The notes under the pieces: generated by a model
What the model saw: the letters and a program-made list of their open reading frames with translations, nothing else
Database searches by the model: none
Told to the model about the DNA's origin: nothing
DNA from: Anthropogastromicrobium aceti
Lineage (GTDB): Bacteria; Bacillota; Clostridia; Lachnospirales; Lachnospiraceae
Strand: one strand, 5' to 3'
Assembly: GCF_025567095.1 (NCBI RefSeq)
Contig: NZ_JAOQJH010000012.1
Length of the DNA stretch: 64,000 nucleotides
Shown here: positions 7,926-16,691 of the stretch, one piece after another
How the letters are laid out: every line of letters starts with the position of its first letter
Position numbering within the stretch: the first letter of the stretch is position 1
Made by a program: the position numbers and the translations under genes

Positions 7926-10900
7926 ATGCCAAAGGATAGCAGTATAAAGAAGGTTCTTGTAATTGGTTCGGGTCCGATTGTCATCGGCCAGGCAGCAGAG
8001 TTTGACTATGCAGGTACACAGGCCTGCCGTTCATTAAAGGAGGAGGGTGTATCAGTTGTTCTTGTAAACTCTAATCCAGCGACGATTATGACAGATAAAA
8101 GAATTGCTGATCATGTCTATATCGAGCCGTTAACAGCAGAGGTGTTAGAGCAGATTATCGAAAAAGAGCGTCCTGACAGTGTTCTTCCGACACTGGGAGG
8201 TCAGGCTGGTCTAAATCTTGGTATGGAGCTTGCAGAGAAAGGTATTCTTGAAAAATATGGATGCCGTTTGATTGGTACTACACCAGAGACGATCAGAAAG
8301 GCAGAGGATCGTCAGGAATTTAAGGATACAATGGAAAAGATTGGAGAGCCTTGTGCAGCATCTAAGGTTGTTCACAACATTCCAGATGGTCTTGAATTTG
8401 CAGAACAGATCGGGTATCCAGTTGTTCTTCGTCCTGCCTACACACTTGGAGGAAGCGGCGGCGGAATCGCATATGACAAAGAGCAGATGGAGGAAATTTT
8501 AGGAAATGGTCTTCGTCTTTCCCGTGTAGGTGAGGTTTTGGTTGAGCGCTGCATCGCAGGATGGAAAGAGATTGAGTACGAGGTAATGCGTGATGGTGCA
8601 GGAAATGTAATTACAGTCTGCAACATGGAAAACATTGACCCTGTTGGTGTTCATACAGGAGATAGTATAGTTGTTGCACCGTCTCAGACGCTTGGCGATA
8701 AGGAATATCAGATGCTTCGTACCTCAGCGTTAAATATCATCAGCGAGTTAAAGATTACTGGAGGATGTAACGTTCAGTACGCATTAAAGCCAGACAGCTT
8801 TGAGTATTGTGTTATTGAGGTAAACCCGCGTGTAAGCCGTTCCTCTGCACTGGCATCAAAGGCAACAGGTTATCCGATTGCAAAGGTTGCAGCAAAGATT
8901 GCACTTGGCTACACTCTTGATGAGATTCCGAATGCCATCACAAAGAAAACCTTCGCAAGTTTCGAGCCAATGTTAGACTACTGCGTTGTCAAGATTCCGA
9001 GACTGCCATTTGATAAGTTTATCAGTGCATCAAGAAAGCTGACAACACAGATGAAGGCAACAGGAGAAGTTATGGCAATCTGTGATAACTTCGAGGGTGG
9101 TCTTATGAAGGCACTTCGTTCTCTTGAGCAGCATGTTGACAGCCTTGTAACAGATGAGTACAGCAAGCTGACGGCAGATGAGTTTGAGGAGCAGATGAGT
9201 ATTGTCGATGACCGCAGAATCTTCCGCATTGCAGAGGCAATCCGCAGAGGCTACAGCTATGAAAAGATCCATCAGATCACAATGATTGATCCGTGGTTTA
9301 TTGACAAGATTGCTATTCTTGTAGAGATGGAGACACGTCTGAAAACAGAAGAACTTACTCCTGATCTGTTAAAGGAAGCAAAGCGTATTGAATTCCCGGA
9401 TAAGTTAATCGCATCCTTAAGCGGCAAGACTGAGGATCAGGTAAAGAAGATGCGCTATGACAATGGCATCACAGCAGCCTTTAAGATGGTTGATACATGT
9501 GCAGCAGAGTTTGCAGCAACTACACCATATTATTATTCTGTTTTTGGAAGCGAGAATGAGGCGAAAAAGACAGAGGGAAGAAAGAAGGTTCTTGTTCTTG
9601 GTTCTGGACCTATCCGTATCGGACAGGGTATTGAGTTTGACTTCTGTTCTGTTCATTGTACGTGGGCATTTGCAAAGGAAGGCTATGAGACTGTTATCAT
9701 CAATAATAACCCTGAAACAGTTTCAACCGATTTCGATATTGCAGATAAGCTGTATTTTGAGCCACTGACACCAGAAGATGTGGAGAGTATTGTAAATCTG
9801 GAGCATCCAGACGGCGCTGTTGTTCAGTTTGGCGGTCAGACAGCAATTAAGCTGACTGAGGCTTTAATGAAGATGGGAGTTCCGATTCTTGGAACGAGCG
9901 CAAAAGACGTTGATGCGGCAGAGGATCGTGAGCTGTTTGATCAGATTCTTCGCGAGACAAAGATTCCGCGCGCATCAGGCGGCACTGTATTTACAGTAGA
10001 AGAGGCATTAAAGGTTGCGCATGAGCTTGGTTATCCAGTTCTTGTTCGTCCGTCATACGTTCTTGGCGGTCAGGGTATGCAGATTGCAATCAACGATGAG
10101 GATATTACGCAGTATATTGGTATTATCAATCGTTATGCACAAGAGCATCCGATTCTTGTAGATAAATATCTGATGGGTAAGGAGCTTGAGGTTGATGCTG
10201 TATGTGATGGACAGGATATTTTGATTCCTGGTATCATGGAGCATATTGAGCGTGCAGGTATTCACTCTGGTGATAGTATTTCTGTTTATCCGGCAAAGAG
10301 CATAAGTCAGAAGACAAAAGAAACTATCGTTGAGTATACAAAGCGTCTGGCAAGAGCGCTTCATGTAAGAGGTCTGATTAATATTCAGTTTATCGAGTAT
10401 CAGGGAGCTGTTTATGTAATCGAGGTTAATCCGCGTTCTTCACGTACCGTACCGTATATCAGTAAGGTAACAGGAATCCCGATTGTTGATCTGGCAACAC
10501 AGGTCATCATTGGAAATACAATTCGTGGTCTTGGTTATGAGCCAGGTCTGCAAAAGGAAGCAGATTATTATGCAATTAAGATGCCGGTATTCTCCTTTGA
10601 GAAGCTGCGTGGAGCTGATATTGCACTTGGACCAGAGATGAAGTCAACAGGTGAGTGTCTTGGAATCGGCAAGACCTTTAACGAGGCACTTTATAAGGCT
10701 TTCCTTGGTGCAGGCTTCCATCTTCCAAAGTATAAGAAGATGATTATTACAGTTCGCGATGATGATAAGGAAGAAATCGTAGATATTGCAAGACGTTTCA
10801 AGGCAATTGGCTACGAGATCTATGCGACAAAGGGAACAGGAGCAGCACTTCGTGCAAAGGGAGTGGATACACTTTATATAAGCAAGCTGGAGCAGGATTC

Positions 10901-11120
10901 ACCGAATCTTCTTGATTTGATTCTTGGCCATCAGATTGATCTTGTCATTGATACACCAACACAGGGCGCAGAGCACAGCCATGATGGTTTTATTATCCGT
11001 AGAAATGCAATCGAGACAGGTGTAAATGTACTGACAGCAATCGATACAGCAAAGGCATTGATTACTAGTCTTGAGAATAGAGAAGAGCAGCTGACACTGA
11101 TCGATATCGCAACCATTTGA
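7926..11120 (+). CDS. carB: carbamoyl-phosphate synthase large subunit
   Basis: CarB uses two ATP to turn bicarbonate and ammonia into carbamoyl phosphate. At 1064 residues it has full family length. The two homologous halves are obvious: GSGPIVIGQAAEFDY near residue 14 and GSGPIRIGQGIEFDF near residue 560, each followed by an ATP-grasp domain (LRPAYTLGGSGGG and VRPSYVLGGQGMQ). A C-terminal MGS-like allosteric domain (about 935-1064) is present, so effector control by UMP, ornithine or similar is possible. The start is preceded by GGAGG (7911-7915). It forms an operon with carA; a stem-loop array follows the stop. Confidence 0.98.
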   Translation: MPKDSSIKKVLVIGSGPIVIGQAAEFDYAGTQACRSLKEEGVSVVLVNSNPATIMTDKRIADHVYIEPLTAEVLEQIIEKERPDSVLPTLGGQAGLNLGMELAEKGILEKYGCRLIGTTPETIRKAEDRQEFKDTMEKIGEPCAASKVVHNIPDGLEFAEQIGYPVVLRPAYTLGGSGGGIAYDKEQMEEILGNGLRLSRVGEVLVERCIAGWKEIEYEVMRDGAGNVITVCNMENIDPVGVHTGDSIVVAPSQTLGDKEYQMLRTSALNIISELKITGGCNVQYALKPDSFEYCVIEVNPRVSRSSALASKATGYPIAKVAAKIALGYTLDEIPNAITKKTFASFEPMLDYCVVKIPRLPFDKFISASRKLTTQMKATGEVMAICDNFEGGLMKALRSLEQHVDSLVTDEYSKLTADEFEEQMSIVDDRRIFRIAEAIRRGYSYEKIHQITMIDPWFIDKIAILVEMETRLKTEELTPDLLKEAKRIEFPDKLIASLSGKTEDQVKKMRYDNGITAAFKMVDTCAAEFAATTPYYYSVFGSENEAKKTEGRKKVLVLGSGPIRIGQGIEFDFCSVHCTWAFAKEGYETVIINNNPETVSTDFDIADKLYFEPLTPEDVESIVNLEHPDGAVVQFGGQTAIKLTEALMKMGVPILGTSAKDVDAAEDRELFDQILRETKIPRASGGTVFTVEEALKVAHELGYPVLVRPSYVLGGQGMQIAINDEDITQYIGIINRYAQEHPILVDKYLMGKELEVDAVCDGQDILIPGIMEHIERAGIHSGDSISVYPAKSISQKTKETIVEYTKRLARALHVRGLINIQFIEYQGAVYVIEVNPRSSRTVPYISKVTGIPIVDLATQVIIGNTIRGLGYEPGLQKEADYYAIKMPVFSFEKLRGADIALGPEMKSTGECLGIGKTFNEALYKAFLGAGFHLPKYKKMIITVRDDDKEEIVDIARRFKAIGYEIYATKGTGAALRAKGVDTLYISKLEQDSPNLLDLILGHQIDLVIDTPTQGAEHSHDGFIIRRNAIETGVNVLTAIDTAKALITSLENREEQLTLIDIATI

Positions 11121-11126
11121 GACACC

Positions 11127-11184
11127 AGGGGACAAAAGCCATGTGCGCTCGTGCTTGCACGAGAAAAAACATGGCTTTGGGACC
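11127..11184 (+). repeat. nested stem-loop capped by G(CUUG)C (family A, copy 1)
   Basis: AAAGCCATGT (11135-11144) pairs with ACATGGCTTT (11169-11178), and inside it CTCGTG-CTTG-CACGAG (11148-11163). The flanking AGGGGAC and GACCT resemble the outer AGGGTC/GACCT pairing of other copies. It lies just after carB and could end its transcript, although no clear T tract follows. Confidence 0.7.
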
Positions 11185-11200
11185 TATTTAAAAACAACTC

Positions 11201-11228
11201 CAGGGGACAATAGAAATATTGTCCCCTT
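11201..11228 (+). terminator. 11-bp GAAA-loop hairpin between carB and the next gene
   Basis: AGGGGACAATA pairs perfectly with TATTGTCCCCT around a GAAA loop. The trailing T run is only two bases, so it may be a terminator or an RNA-stability element of the downstream transcript. It repeats the motif CCAGGGGAC found 75 bases upstream. Confidence 0.55.
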
Positions 11229-11253
11229 ATGCGTTTTGAAAGGAGAAAATTGA

Positions 11254-12240
11254 ATGCTTAGACAAACAATAGCAGAGCTTATCGTACTATTTTTTTGCTA
11301 TTCTGTCGCCGGATGGTGCATGGAAGTGATATTAAAGTATATACAGTTTCACCGTTTTATTAACCGTGGATTTTTAATTGGTCCATATTGTCCGATTTAT
11401 GGCTCAGGTGCCGTTGTTGTAACAGTTTTAGTTGGTGGACTGATCGGAAATGCAAGCTATATTGTGACGTTTTTGGCGTCTTTTGTACTCTGCGGAGTCC
11501 TAGAATATTTTGTCAGCTGGTACATGGAAAAAATGTTCCATGCGCGCTGGTGGGATTACAGCCAAAAGCCAATGAATCTGCATGGCCGTATTTGGATTGG
11601 AAACTTGGTATTATTTGGAATTGGAGGTGTGGCAATTGTAAAGCTGATCGATCCAGTTTTGATGAAATGGATTCATGCCATTCCGCAGTGGATTCTTTAT
11701 ACGCTGTCAGGTGCAATTGTTATGCTGATGATCTGGGATAATATTGTATCACATATTGCATTTAATCTTGTTAAAAAGGAAATTGATGGCGTAGAAGCAG
11801 ATAATTCTGAGGAAGTCAGCACAAAGGTGCGCCAACTTCTTCGCGAGGATCCGGTACTGCTTCGCCGTATCGGAGAGGCATATCCGAACTTAGAAATCAA
11901 TTCTAAGAAATTTGCAGAGAAGCTAAAGGCACAGGCAGAGGCTGTACAGGAGAGTGTAGAAGAGAAGAAGCAGGCAGTGGCGGATGCTGTAGCAGAGGGA
12001 AAATTGGCGGCAGAAGCGGCAGCAGAAGAACGGAGACTGGCAGCAGAGGAGCGAAAACAGCTAGTGCAGGAGGCCGTTGAAGAGAAAAAAATAGCCTTTG
12101 AGGAGAAAAAACAGGCAGTAGCTCTTGCTGTGTCAAAAGCACAGCAAAAGCGGCAGTCAGAAGAGGCTTTTCGTGCTCGCATGAAAAAAGCAGATCAGAA
12201 AAAACGGGAAGAAAAAATAAGAAAAGGAAATAAAAAATGA
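11254..12240 (+). CDS. CmpB-like putative ABC-transporter type IV membrane protein
   Basis: The 328-residue protein has an N-terminal membrane domain with the signature pieces of the ABC_trans_CmpB family: GWCMEVILKY, NRGFLIGPYCPIYG, LEYFVSWYMEKMF, WWDYS and GRIWIGN, in five or so hydrophobic segments up to about residue 175. The rest is a highly charged Ala/Glu/Lys-rich region (about 230-328) that should form a long helix or coiled coil. The biochemical role of this family is not established. A related, duplicated protein is encoded at 15260-16624. The stop overlaps the start of the CPBP protease gene by four bases (ATGA), so the two are co-translated. Confidence 0.8.
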   Translation: MLRQTIAELIVLFFCYSVAGWCMEVILKYIQFHRFINRGFLIGPYCPIYGSGAVVVTVLVGGLIGNASYIVTFLASFVLCGVLEYFVSWYMEKMFHARWWDYSQKPMNLHGRIWIGNLVLFGIGGVAIVKLIDPVLMKWIHAIPQWILYTLSGAIVMLMIWDNIVSHIAFNLVKKEIDGVEADNSEEVSTKVRQLLREDPVLLRRIGEAYPNLEINSKKFAEKLKAQAEAVQESVEEKKQAVADAVAEGKLAAEAAAEERRLAAEERKQLVQEAVEEKKIAFEEKKQAVALAVSKAQQKRQSEEAFRARMKKADQKKREEKIRKGNKK

Positions 12241-12968
12241 GATATCAACCATTGTCGAGGCGACTGATCAATTTGATCTATCCGCTCGTCATCTATATGG
12301 CTATAGGAATGGCAGTGCTAGGTCTTTATCCAAACGGCGGTCTGATGGCAAATCTGATTGAAAAAGTGTCCTGTATTATAATTATGGGAATTTTATTTTA
12401 TAAAGATTCCAAACAGATTCGCTGGGAAGGCAAGAAGCTGTCACTTTATTCTGTAATCATCATGATTATTATTGGAATATGTGCCTGTATTGGCGTTAAT
12501 ATGCTGTTTGAGTTAACTGGGTTAAAGACAATCAGAGAAGAAGATGCAAAAAACGTAGCAAAGGCACTTTATTCAGATAAGCTGTGGCTTCAGATACTTG
12601 TAGTTGGCATTGCAGCACCAGTGGCAGAGGAACTTTTATTTCGCGGTATCCTTTACAGAAGAATGCGTACGTGGCTTAGTGTGGGGCCGTCAGCCTTGGC
12701 AGCGCTTTTGATTTTTGCCGCAGTTCATGGCAATCTGCTTCAGGCACTGTACGCATTTATTTTAGGAGCACTTCTTGTTTGGGCATATGAACGGTTCGCA
12801 AAGCTTACAGCACCAATTATTTTGCATGTATCAGCCAACCTCATATCCATTCTTGTACAGCAAAGCACATGGCTTAGCAGCTATTTGCAGACATATGCAG
12901 TGGCTGCCTGCATCATTGGTCTTGCAGGAACAGTTGCAGGAGTTGTGTATATTACAGTTCACGAATAA
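12237..12968 (+). CDS. CPBP-family intramembrane metalloprotease (CAAX/Abi type)
   Basis: The 243-residue polytopic membrane protein carries the motifs of the CPBP (type II CAAX protease-like) family: EELLFRGILYRRM with the paired Glu and Arg, FAAVHGNLLQALYAFILG with the metal-ligand His, and LHVSANLIS near the C-terminus. Family members cleave prenylated or signal-peptide substrates inside the membrane, and many in Firmicutes act in bacteriocin self-immunity; no bacteriocin gene is visible here. ATG 12237 overlaps the preceding stop. Confidence 0.88.
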   Translation: MRYQPLSRRLINLIYPLVIYMAIGMAVLGLYPNGGLMANLIEKVSCIIIMGILFYKDSKQIRWEGKKLSLYSVIIMIIIGICACIGVNMLFELTGLKTIREEDAKNVAKALYSDKLWLQILVVGIAAPVAEELLFRGILYRRMRTWLSVGPSALAALLIFAAVHGNLLQALYAFILGALLVWAYERFAKLTAPIILHVSANLISILVQQSTWLSSYLQTYAVAACIIGLAGTVAGVVYITVHE

Positions 12969-13031
12969 GCCGGAAACTATTGCGCCGAGGGGCTTTCATG
13001 AACAGTAACTTTTGTATTTGACAAAAAGACC

Positions 13032-13060
13032 TTGCAGTAGCCTGAAAAATTGTATATAAT
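13032..13060 (+). promoter_or_regulatory. promoter of the glycosyltransferase gene
   Basis: TTGCAG (13032-13037), 17 bases, TATAAT (13055-13060), 70 bases upstream of the chosen start. A small hairpin (GCAGCATATGCTGC, 13096-13109) lies in the leader. Confidence 0.6.
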
Positions 13061-13130
13061 CACCTTGTATGGTATTTGTACAGGAAAATTTGCACTGCAG
13101 CATATGCTGCTAGGTTACAGAAAGGTATTT

Positions 13131-14162
13131 ATGATGAAACTTTTAACAATAACAGTTCCAAGCTATAATTCAGAGGCATATTTGGATCGATGCATGGCAA
13201 CGCTGCTTCCGGGTGGTGATGAGGTAGAGATTTTGATCGTGGATGACGGATCAACAGACCGTACAGCAGAAATTGCGGACGAATATGAGAGAAAATATCC
13301 GAATATTGTGCGGGCAATTCATAAGGAAAACGGAGGTCATGGAGACGCAGTAACGACGGGAATCAGAAACGCAACAGGTTTGTTCTTTAAAGTAGTTGAC
13401 AGTGATGATAGCCTTGCACCAGAAGCTTATAAGCAGGTGCTTGATTTTTTGCGCCGTATTGTCAAAAAAAATCATGAGCTTGATATGCTGATTTCCAATT
13501 TTGTTTACGATCGTCATGACGAGAATGGTGATGTGCTTCGCCAGAAGTCAATTGATTATCGCAAGACACTTCCAAGGGGACGTTTCTTTAGCTGGAAAGA
13601 AATAGGTAAGTTCCAGACAGGTCATTATCTTTTGATGCATGCAGTAATATACCGCACCAGTCTGTTAAAGGGAATTAACCTGACGCTTCCAAAGCATACA
13701 TTCTATGTTGATAATATTTATGTATACAAGCCATTTCCATATGTGCGCGTTATGTATTATCTGGATGTAGATTTTTATATGTACTATACGGGAAGAGAAG
13801 ATCAATCTGTTAATCAGCAGGTTATGATGAAGCGAATCGACCAGCAGGATCGCGTCAATCGCATCATCTTTGGTGCATTTGATCTTGAAAAGATCAGCAA
13901 CAAAAAGCTGCGCAGCTATTTATACAGCTATCTGCAGATTATGTGTACGGTAACTACAGTTCATTATGCGTTAATTAACACAGAGGATTCAAAACAAAAA
14001 AAGGAAGCACTTTGGAGCTATATGAAAAAAGAAAATCAAACTATGTGGCGTCATCTTCGTTTTAGTGCTCAGGGAATTGCACTAAATCTTCCAGGTAAGG
14101 TCGGAAGAGCGATTGTATGCAGGGGATATGGTTTTGCACAGCGCTTCTTTGGATTTAGTTAA
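13131..14162 (+). CDS. family 2 glycosyltransferase
   Basis: The 343-residue protein has the GT-A fold signatures: TVPSYNSEAYLDRC, the nucleotide-binding VDDGSTD, ENGGHGDAV, and the metal-binding DSDD in FKVVDSDDS. It transfers a sugar from an NDP donor, but the acceptor is not indicated by neighbours. I chose ATG 13131, behind AGAAAGG, rather than the longer frame at 13050, which would begin inside the promoter's -10 box. No membrane anchor is evident, so it is probably cytoplasmic or peripheral. A terminator follows directly. Confidence 0.9.
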   Translation: MMKLLTITVPSYNSEAYLDRCMATLLPGGDEVEILIVDDGSTDRTAEIADEYERKYPNIVRAIHKENGGHGDAVTTGIRNATGLFFKVVDSDDSLAPEAYKQVLDFLRRIVKKNHELDMLISNFVYDRHDENGDVLRQKSIDYRKTLPRGRFFSWKEIGKFQTGHYLLMHAVIYRTSLLKGINLTLPKHTFYVDNIYVYKPFPYVRVMYYLDVDFYMYYTGREDQSVNQQVMMKRIDQQDRVNRIIFGAFDLEKISNKKLRSYLYSYLQIMCTVTTVHYALINTEDSKQKKEALWSYMKKENQTMWRHLRFSAQGIALNLPGKVGRAIVCRGYGFAQRFFGFS

Positions 14163-14174
14163 TGATTTTTTTGG

Positions 14175-14207
14175 AAAAGGAGAGTTATTATTAAGACTCT
14201 CCTTTTT
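14175..14207 (+). terminator. intrinsic terminator after the glycosyltransferase
   Basis: AAAAGGAGAGT pairs with ACTCTCCTTTT (11 bp) around a TATTATTAAG loop, and the T run extends to 14207. Confidence 0.85.
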
Positions 14208-14230
14208 GTGGGATGAAATTTTATGACACA

Positions 14231-14255
14231 AAAAAGGACCGCTTGCGCGATCCTT
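14231..14255 (-). terminator. terminator of the minus-strand tRNA pair
   Basis: On the minus strand AAGGATCGC-GCAA-GCGGTCCTT (one mismatch) is followed by a T tract. The loop is a GNRA-type GCAA. It lies 9 bases downstream of tRNA-Met. Confidence 0.8.
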
Positions 14256-14263
14256 GTAGTCAG

Positions 14264-14337
14264 TAGCGGAAGGGAGATTTGAACTCTCGACACCACGGGT
14301 ATGAACCGTGTGCTCTAGCCAGCTGAGCTATTCCGCC
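14264..14337 (-). tRNA. tRNA-Met(CAT), elongator type
   Basis: The 74-base cloverleaf has acceptor GGCGGAA/TTCCGCT (terminal G-T pair), anticodon stem CACGG/CCGTG with loop TTCATAC and anticodon CAT, and T arm GAGAG-TTCAAAT-CTCCC with one mismatch-prone pair. It lacks the three consecutive G-C pairs of initiator tRNA, so I call it elongator; a CAT tRNA modified to read AUA (Ile2) cannot be excluded by eye. It is transcribed after tRNA-Val. Confidence 0.85.
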
Positions 14338-14341
14338 AAGA

Positions 14342-14414
14342 TGGGGCCTATAGGGCTCGAACCTATGACCCTCTGCTTGTAAGGCAGATGCTCTCCCAGC
14401 TGAGCTAAGACCCC
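14342..14414 (-). tRNA. tRNA-Val(TAC)
   Basis: The 73-base cloverleaf has acceptor GGGGTCT/AGGCCCC, anticodon stem TCTGC/GCAGA and loop CTTACAA, giving anticodon TAC for valine. It is separated from tRNA-Met by four bases and shares its promoter and terminator. Confidence 0.93.
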
Positions 14415-14426
14415 TTGACGAAGAGA

Positions 14427-14455
14427 AGTATAGCGCATATCAAAGAAAATGTCAA
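14427..14455 (-). promoter_or_regulatory. promoter of the tRNA-Val/tRNA-Met unit
   Basis: On the minus strand TTGACA (14455-14450), 17 bases, TATACT (14432-14427), about 12 bases before tRNA-Val. Near-consensus, as expected for stable RNA. Confidence 0.85.
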
Positions 14456-14537
14456 GCAAATTTTTCAAAAAATTCCGAAAATTTTTATAGAATCTGCGTG
14501 GAAAATAAAAGTAAGTCGTGATATGATATTGATACCA

Positions 14538-14588
14538 GGGTCAAAAGGTCAGAAATCCGATGCAAGAGAATTTCTGACTTCTTGACTC
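14538..14588 (+). repeat. nested stem-loop, family A variant
   Basis: GGGTC-AAAAG-GTCAGAAAT pairs with ATTTCTGAC-TTCTT-GACTC: outer 5 bp with one G-T pair, then a 9-bp inner stem. The layout and the AGGGTC-AAAA start match the copy at 29108, but the apex reads CCGATGCAAGAGA and lacks the G(CUUG)C cap. Confidence 0.6.
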
Positions 14589-14601
14589 GCCAAAAACATG
14601 A

Positions 14602-14638
14602 GTAAGTAGCCATTTTTTGAAGAAAATGAGCGGATTAC
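14602..14638 (+). repeat. small stem-loop, family B copy 1
   Basis: GTAA, GT, AGC, stem CATTTT/AAAATG around TTGAAG, AGCGG, A, TTAC. It is preceded by ACATGA, as at 26786 and 29180. It lies 42 bases upstream of the ispF start, in the leader of that gene. Confidence 0.6.
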
Positions 14639-14680
14639 GAAATGATAATTATAAAACAAAGAAAGGTAAGGAGATTTGAT

Positions 14681-15208
14681 ATGAGAGTTGGTATGGGATA
14701 TGATGTACATCGCCTCGTTGAGGGACGCAAACTGATTTTAGGCGGTGTAGAGATTCCGTATGAAAAAGGACTTCTTGGTCATTCTGACGCAGATGTGCTG
14801 CTTCATGCAATAATGGATGCGCTGCTTGGTGCGGCTGCACTTGGAGATATTGGTCAGCATTTTCCAGACACGGATCCGGCATATAAGGGAGCATCAAGCA
14901 TAGAATTGCTAAAAAGAGTAGGAGAACTTCTTGAGGAAAATTGTTACTACATCAGCAATATAGATGCAACTGTTATTGCACAGAGACCGAAGCTTGCCGG
15001 ATATCGTGAGCAGATGAGAGCAAATATTGCAGAGGCACTTCATCTTGAACTCGATCAGGTAAACATTAAGGCAACAACAGAAGAAGGACTAGGCTTTACA
15101 GGAACAGGAGAGGGCATCTCTTCACAGGCAGTATGCTTAATTGATAAGCCGGAATTTTATATGGACGGTACGATTGGCTGCGGTGGCTGTGGCGGCTGTA
15201 AAAATTGA
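14681..15208 (+). CDS. ispF: 2-C-methyl-D-erythritol 2,4-cyclodiphosphate synthase
   Basis: IspF makes the cyclic diphosphate intermediate of the MEP isoprenoid pathway. The chosen start gives MRVGMGYDVHRLVEGRKLILGGVEIP, the standard N-terminus, behind AAGGAG (14667-14672). Metal ligands and active-site motifs are visible: GYDVHR, LGHSDADVLLHAIMDAL, DIGQHFPDTD, and KATTEEGLGFTGTGEGISS. The core ends around residue 157; an additional tail MDGTIGCGGCGGCKN carries three cysteines in a Gly-rich setting that is not part of the standard fold. The gene stands alone, without ispD beside it. Confidence 0.96.
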   Translation: MRVGMGYDVHRLVEGRKLILGGVEIPYEKGLLGHSDADVLLHAIMDALLGAAALGDIGQHFPDTDPAYKGASSIELLKRVGELLEENCYYISNIDATVIAQRPKLAGYREQMRANIAEALHLELDQVNIKATTEEGLGFTGTGEGISSQAVCLIDKPEFYMDGTIGCGGCGGCKN

Positions 15209-15259
15209 TCTATAACTGATTTTTAGAAATTGAAAATTTGAAAGGATAACTGGAAAATA

Positions 15260-16624
15260 ATGGGAGGACTTGATTTATTCGGGTGTCTTTGGCTCTTTTT
15301 CGTATATTCATTTTTTGGGTGGATTGCAGAGACATGCTTTTGTGTTTTAAAATACAGAAAATTTATGAACAGAGGTATGCTAAACAGTCCGCTTTGTATT
15401 GTATACGGCATTTCAGCAGTAATTATAACAATTGGCTTTCCAGAATTGTTTGATGAGATACCGATTTTGTTTCTGGGCTGTGCGGGAGTTAGTACACTTC
15501 TTGAGTGGTTTACAGCAAAGATTCTTGAAAAATTGGATCATAAAAAATGGTGGGACTATTCTTCTAAAAGATGGAATCTTGATGGATACATCTGTCTGCA
15601 GTATTCTATTGTATGGGGTATCTTAGGCGTTTTATCAGTTAAGTTTGTAACACCTGTTTTGATGAAACTTTATCATATGGTACCATCATTTATGATGCAG
15701 ATTGCATTGTGGGCACTGCTTGGTGTGTTAATAGTTGATATTTTGGGATCTACATATATCATTCGCGGCAGTGTAAAGAGAAATGATACGATTCAAAAGA
15801 TTGATCACGAACTCTATAGCAGAAAAAAACGATTTGGAAGATGGCTTGAAAAGCATATCCTTATGCGTGTGGAAAAAGCATATCCTGCGATCAATGAGGG
15901 AGAACGCGTAGAGAAGGAAAAAATAACCGTTTTTGCTGAAGGCTGCAGTTTTTACAAGCTTGTATTATTATTTTTTATCGGTGCATTTGCAGGCGATTTG
16001 ATAGAGACTATATTTTGCCGTATCACGATGGGGTACTGGATGAGCAGAAGCAGCGTTGTATGGGGTCCATTTAGTATTGTATGGGGTCTTGCAATGGTGG
16101 TGGCAACATCGCTTTTGTACAACTACAGAAATCGCTCCTCATCGTTTATTTTTGCGATGGGAACCGTATTAGGCGGTGTATACGAGTATTTGTGCAGCGT
16201 TTTTACGGAAATCGTTTTTGGAAAGATCTTCTGGGATTACAGCGGTTTTATGTTTAATATCGGAGGACGAATTAATTTGCTGTTTTGTTTTTTCTGGGGA
16301 ATTGCAGGTGTTGTATGGTTGAAAGGAGTTTATCCTTATCTTTCTAAGTGGATTGAAAAGATTCCAATGCTTGCCGGAAAAATCATAACATGGTGTCTTA
16401 TCATTTTTATGGCAGCAGACAGTCTTGTGTCAGCAGCGGCACTTATGCGCCAGGATCAGCGTGAAAAAAATATTCCAGCAAGCAATGTTGTACAGCAGTG
16501 GCTGGATGAAAATTATGATGATGAAACACTTTATAAGATTTATCCAAAGGCAAAGAAGCCAAAAAAGGTTGACAAATCCGAAAACATCACATATAGTAAC
16601 ACTAGAAATGATGCAGCACTGTAA
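15260..16624 (+). CDS. duplicated CmpB-like membrane protein
   Basis: The 454-residue polytopic protein contains the ABC_trans_CmpB-type domain twice. First half: GWIAETCFCVLKYRKFMNRGML, IVYGISAVI, LLEWFTAKILEKL, KKWWDYSSKRWNLDGYI. Second half, after a charged linker (about residues 172-225): AGDLIETIFCRI, SVVWGPFSIVWG, VYEYLCSVFTEIVFG, KIFWDYSGFMFNIGGRINL. The tail is charged. Function is unknown; conserved Glu/Trp/Asp residues in both halves suggest a common membrane scaffold. It is related to the single-domain protein at 11254. The start follows AAAGGATAACTGG and matches the family N-terminus. Confidence 0.8.
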   Translation: MGGLDLFGCLWLFFVYSFFGWIAETCFCVLKYRKFMNRGMLNSPLCIVYGISAVIITIGFPELFDEIPILFLGCAGVSTLLEWFTAKILEKLDHKKWWDYSSKRWNLDGYICLQYSIVWGILGVLSVKFVTPVLMKLYHMVPSFMMQIALWALLGVLIVDILGSTYIIRGSVKRNDTIQKIDHELYSRKKRFGRWLEKHILMRVEKAYPAINEGERVEKEKITVFAEGCSFYKLVLLFFIGAFAGDLIETIFCRITMGYWMSRSSVVWGPFSIVWGLAMVVATSLLYNYRNRSSSFIFAMGTVLGGVYEYLCSVFTEIVFGKIFWDYSGFMFNIGGRINLLFCFFWGIAGVVWLKGVYPYLSKWIEKIPMLAGKIITWCLIIFMAADSLVSAAALMRQDQREKNIPASNVVQQWLDENYDDETLYKIYPKAKKPKKVDKSENITYSNTRNDAAL

Positions 16625-16691
16625 TACAGTGAATAAACAGACATCTGTGATATTTTTGCATCATACAATAAAAAAAGCTTCGAAAAGGCTT

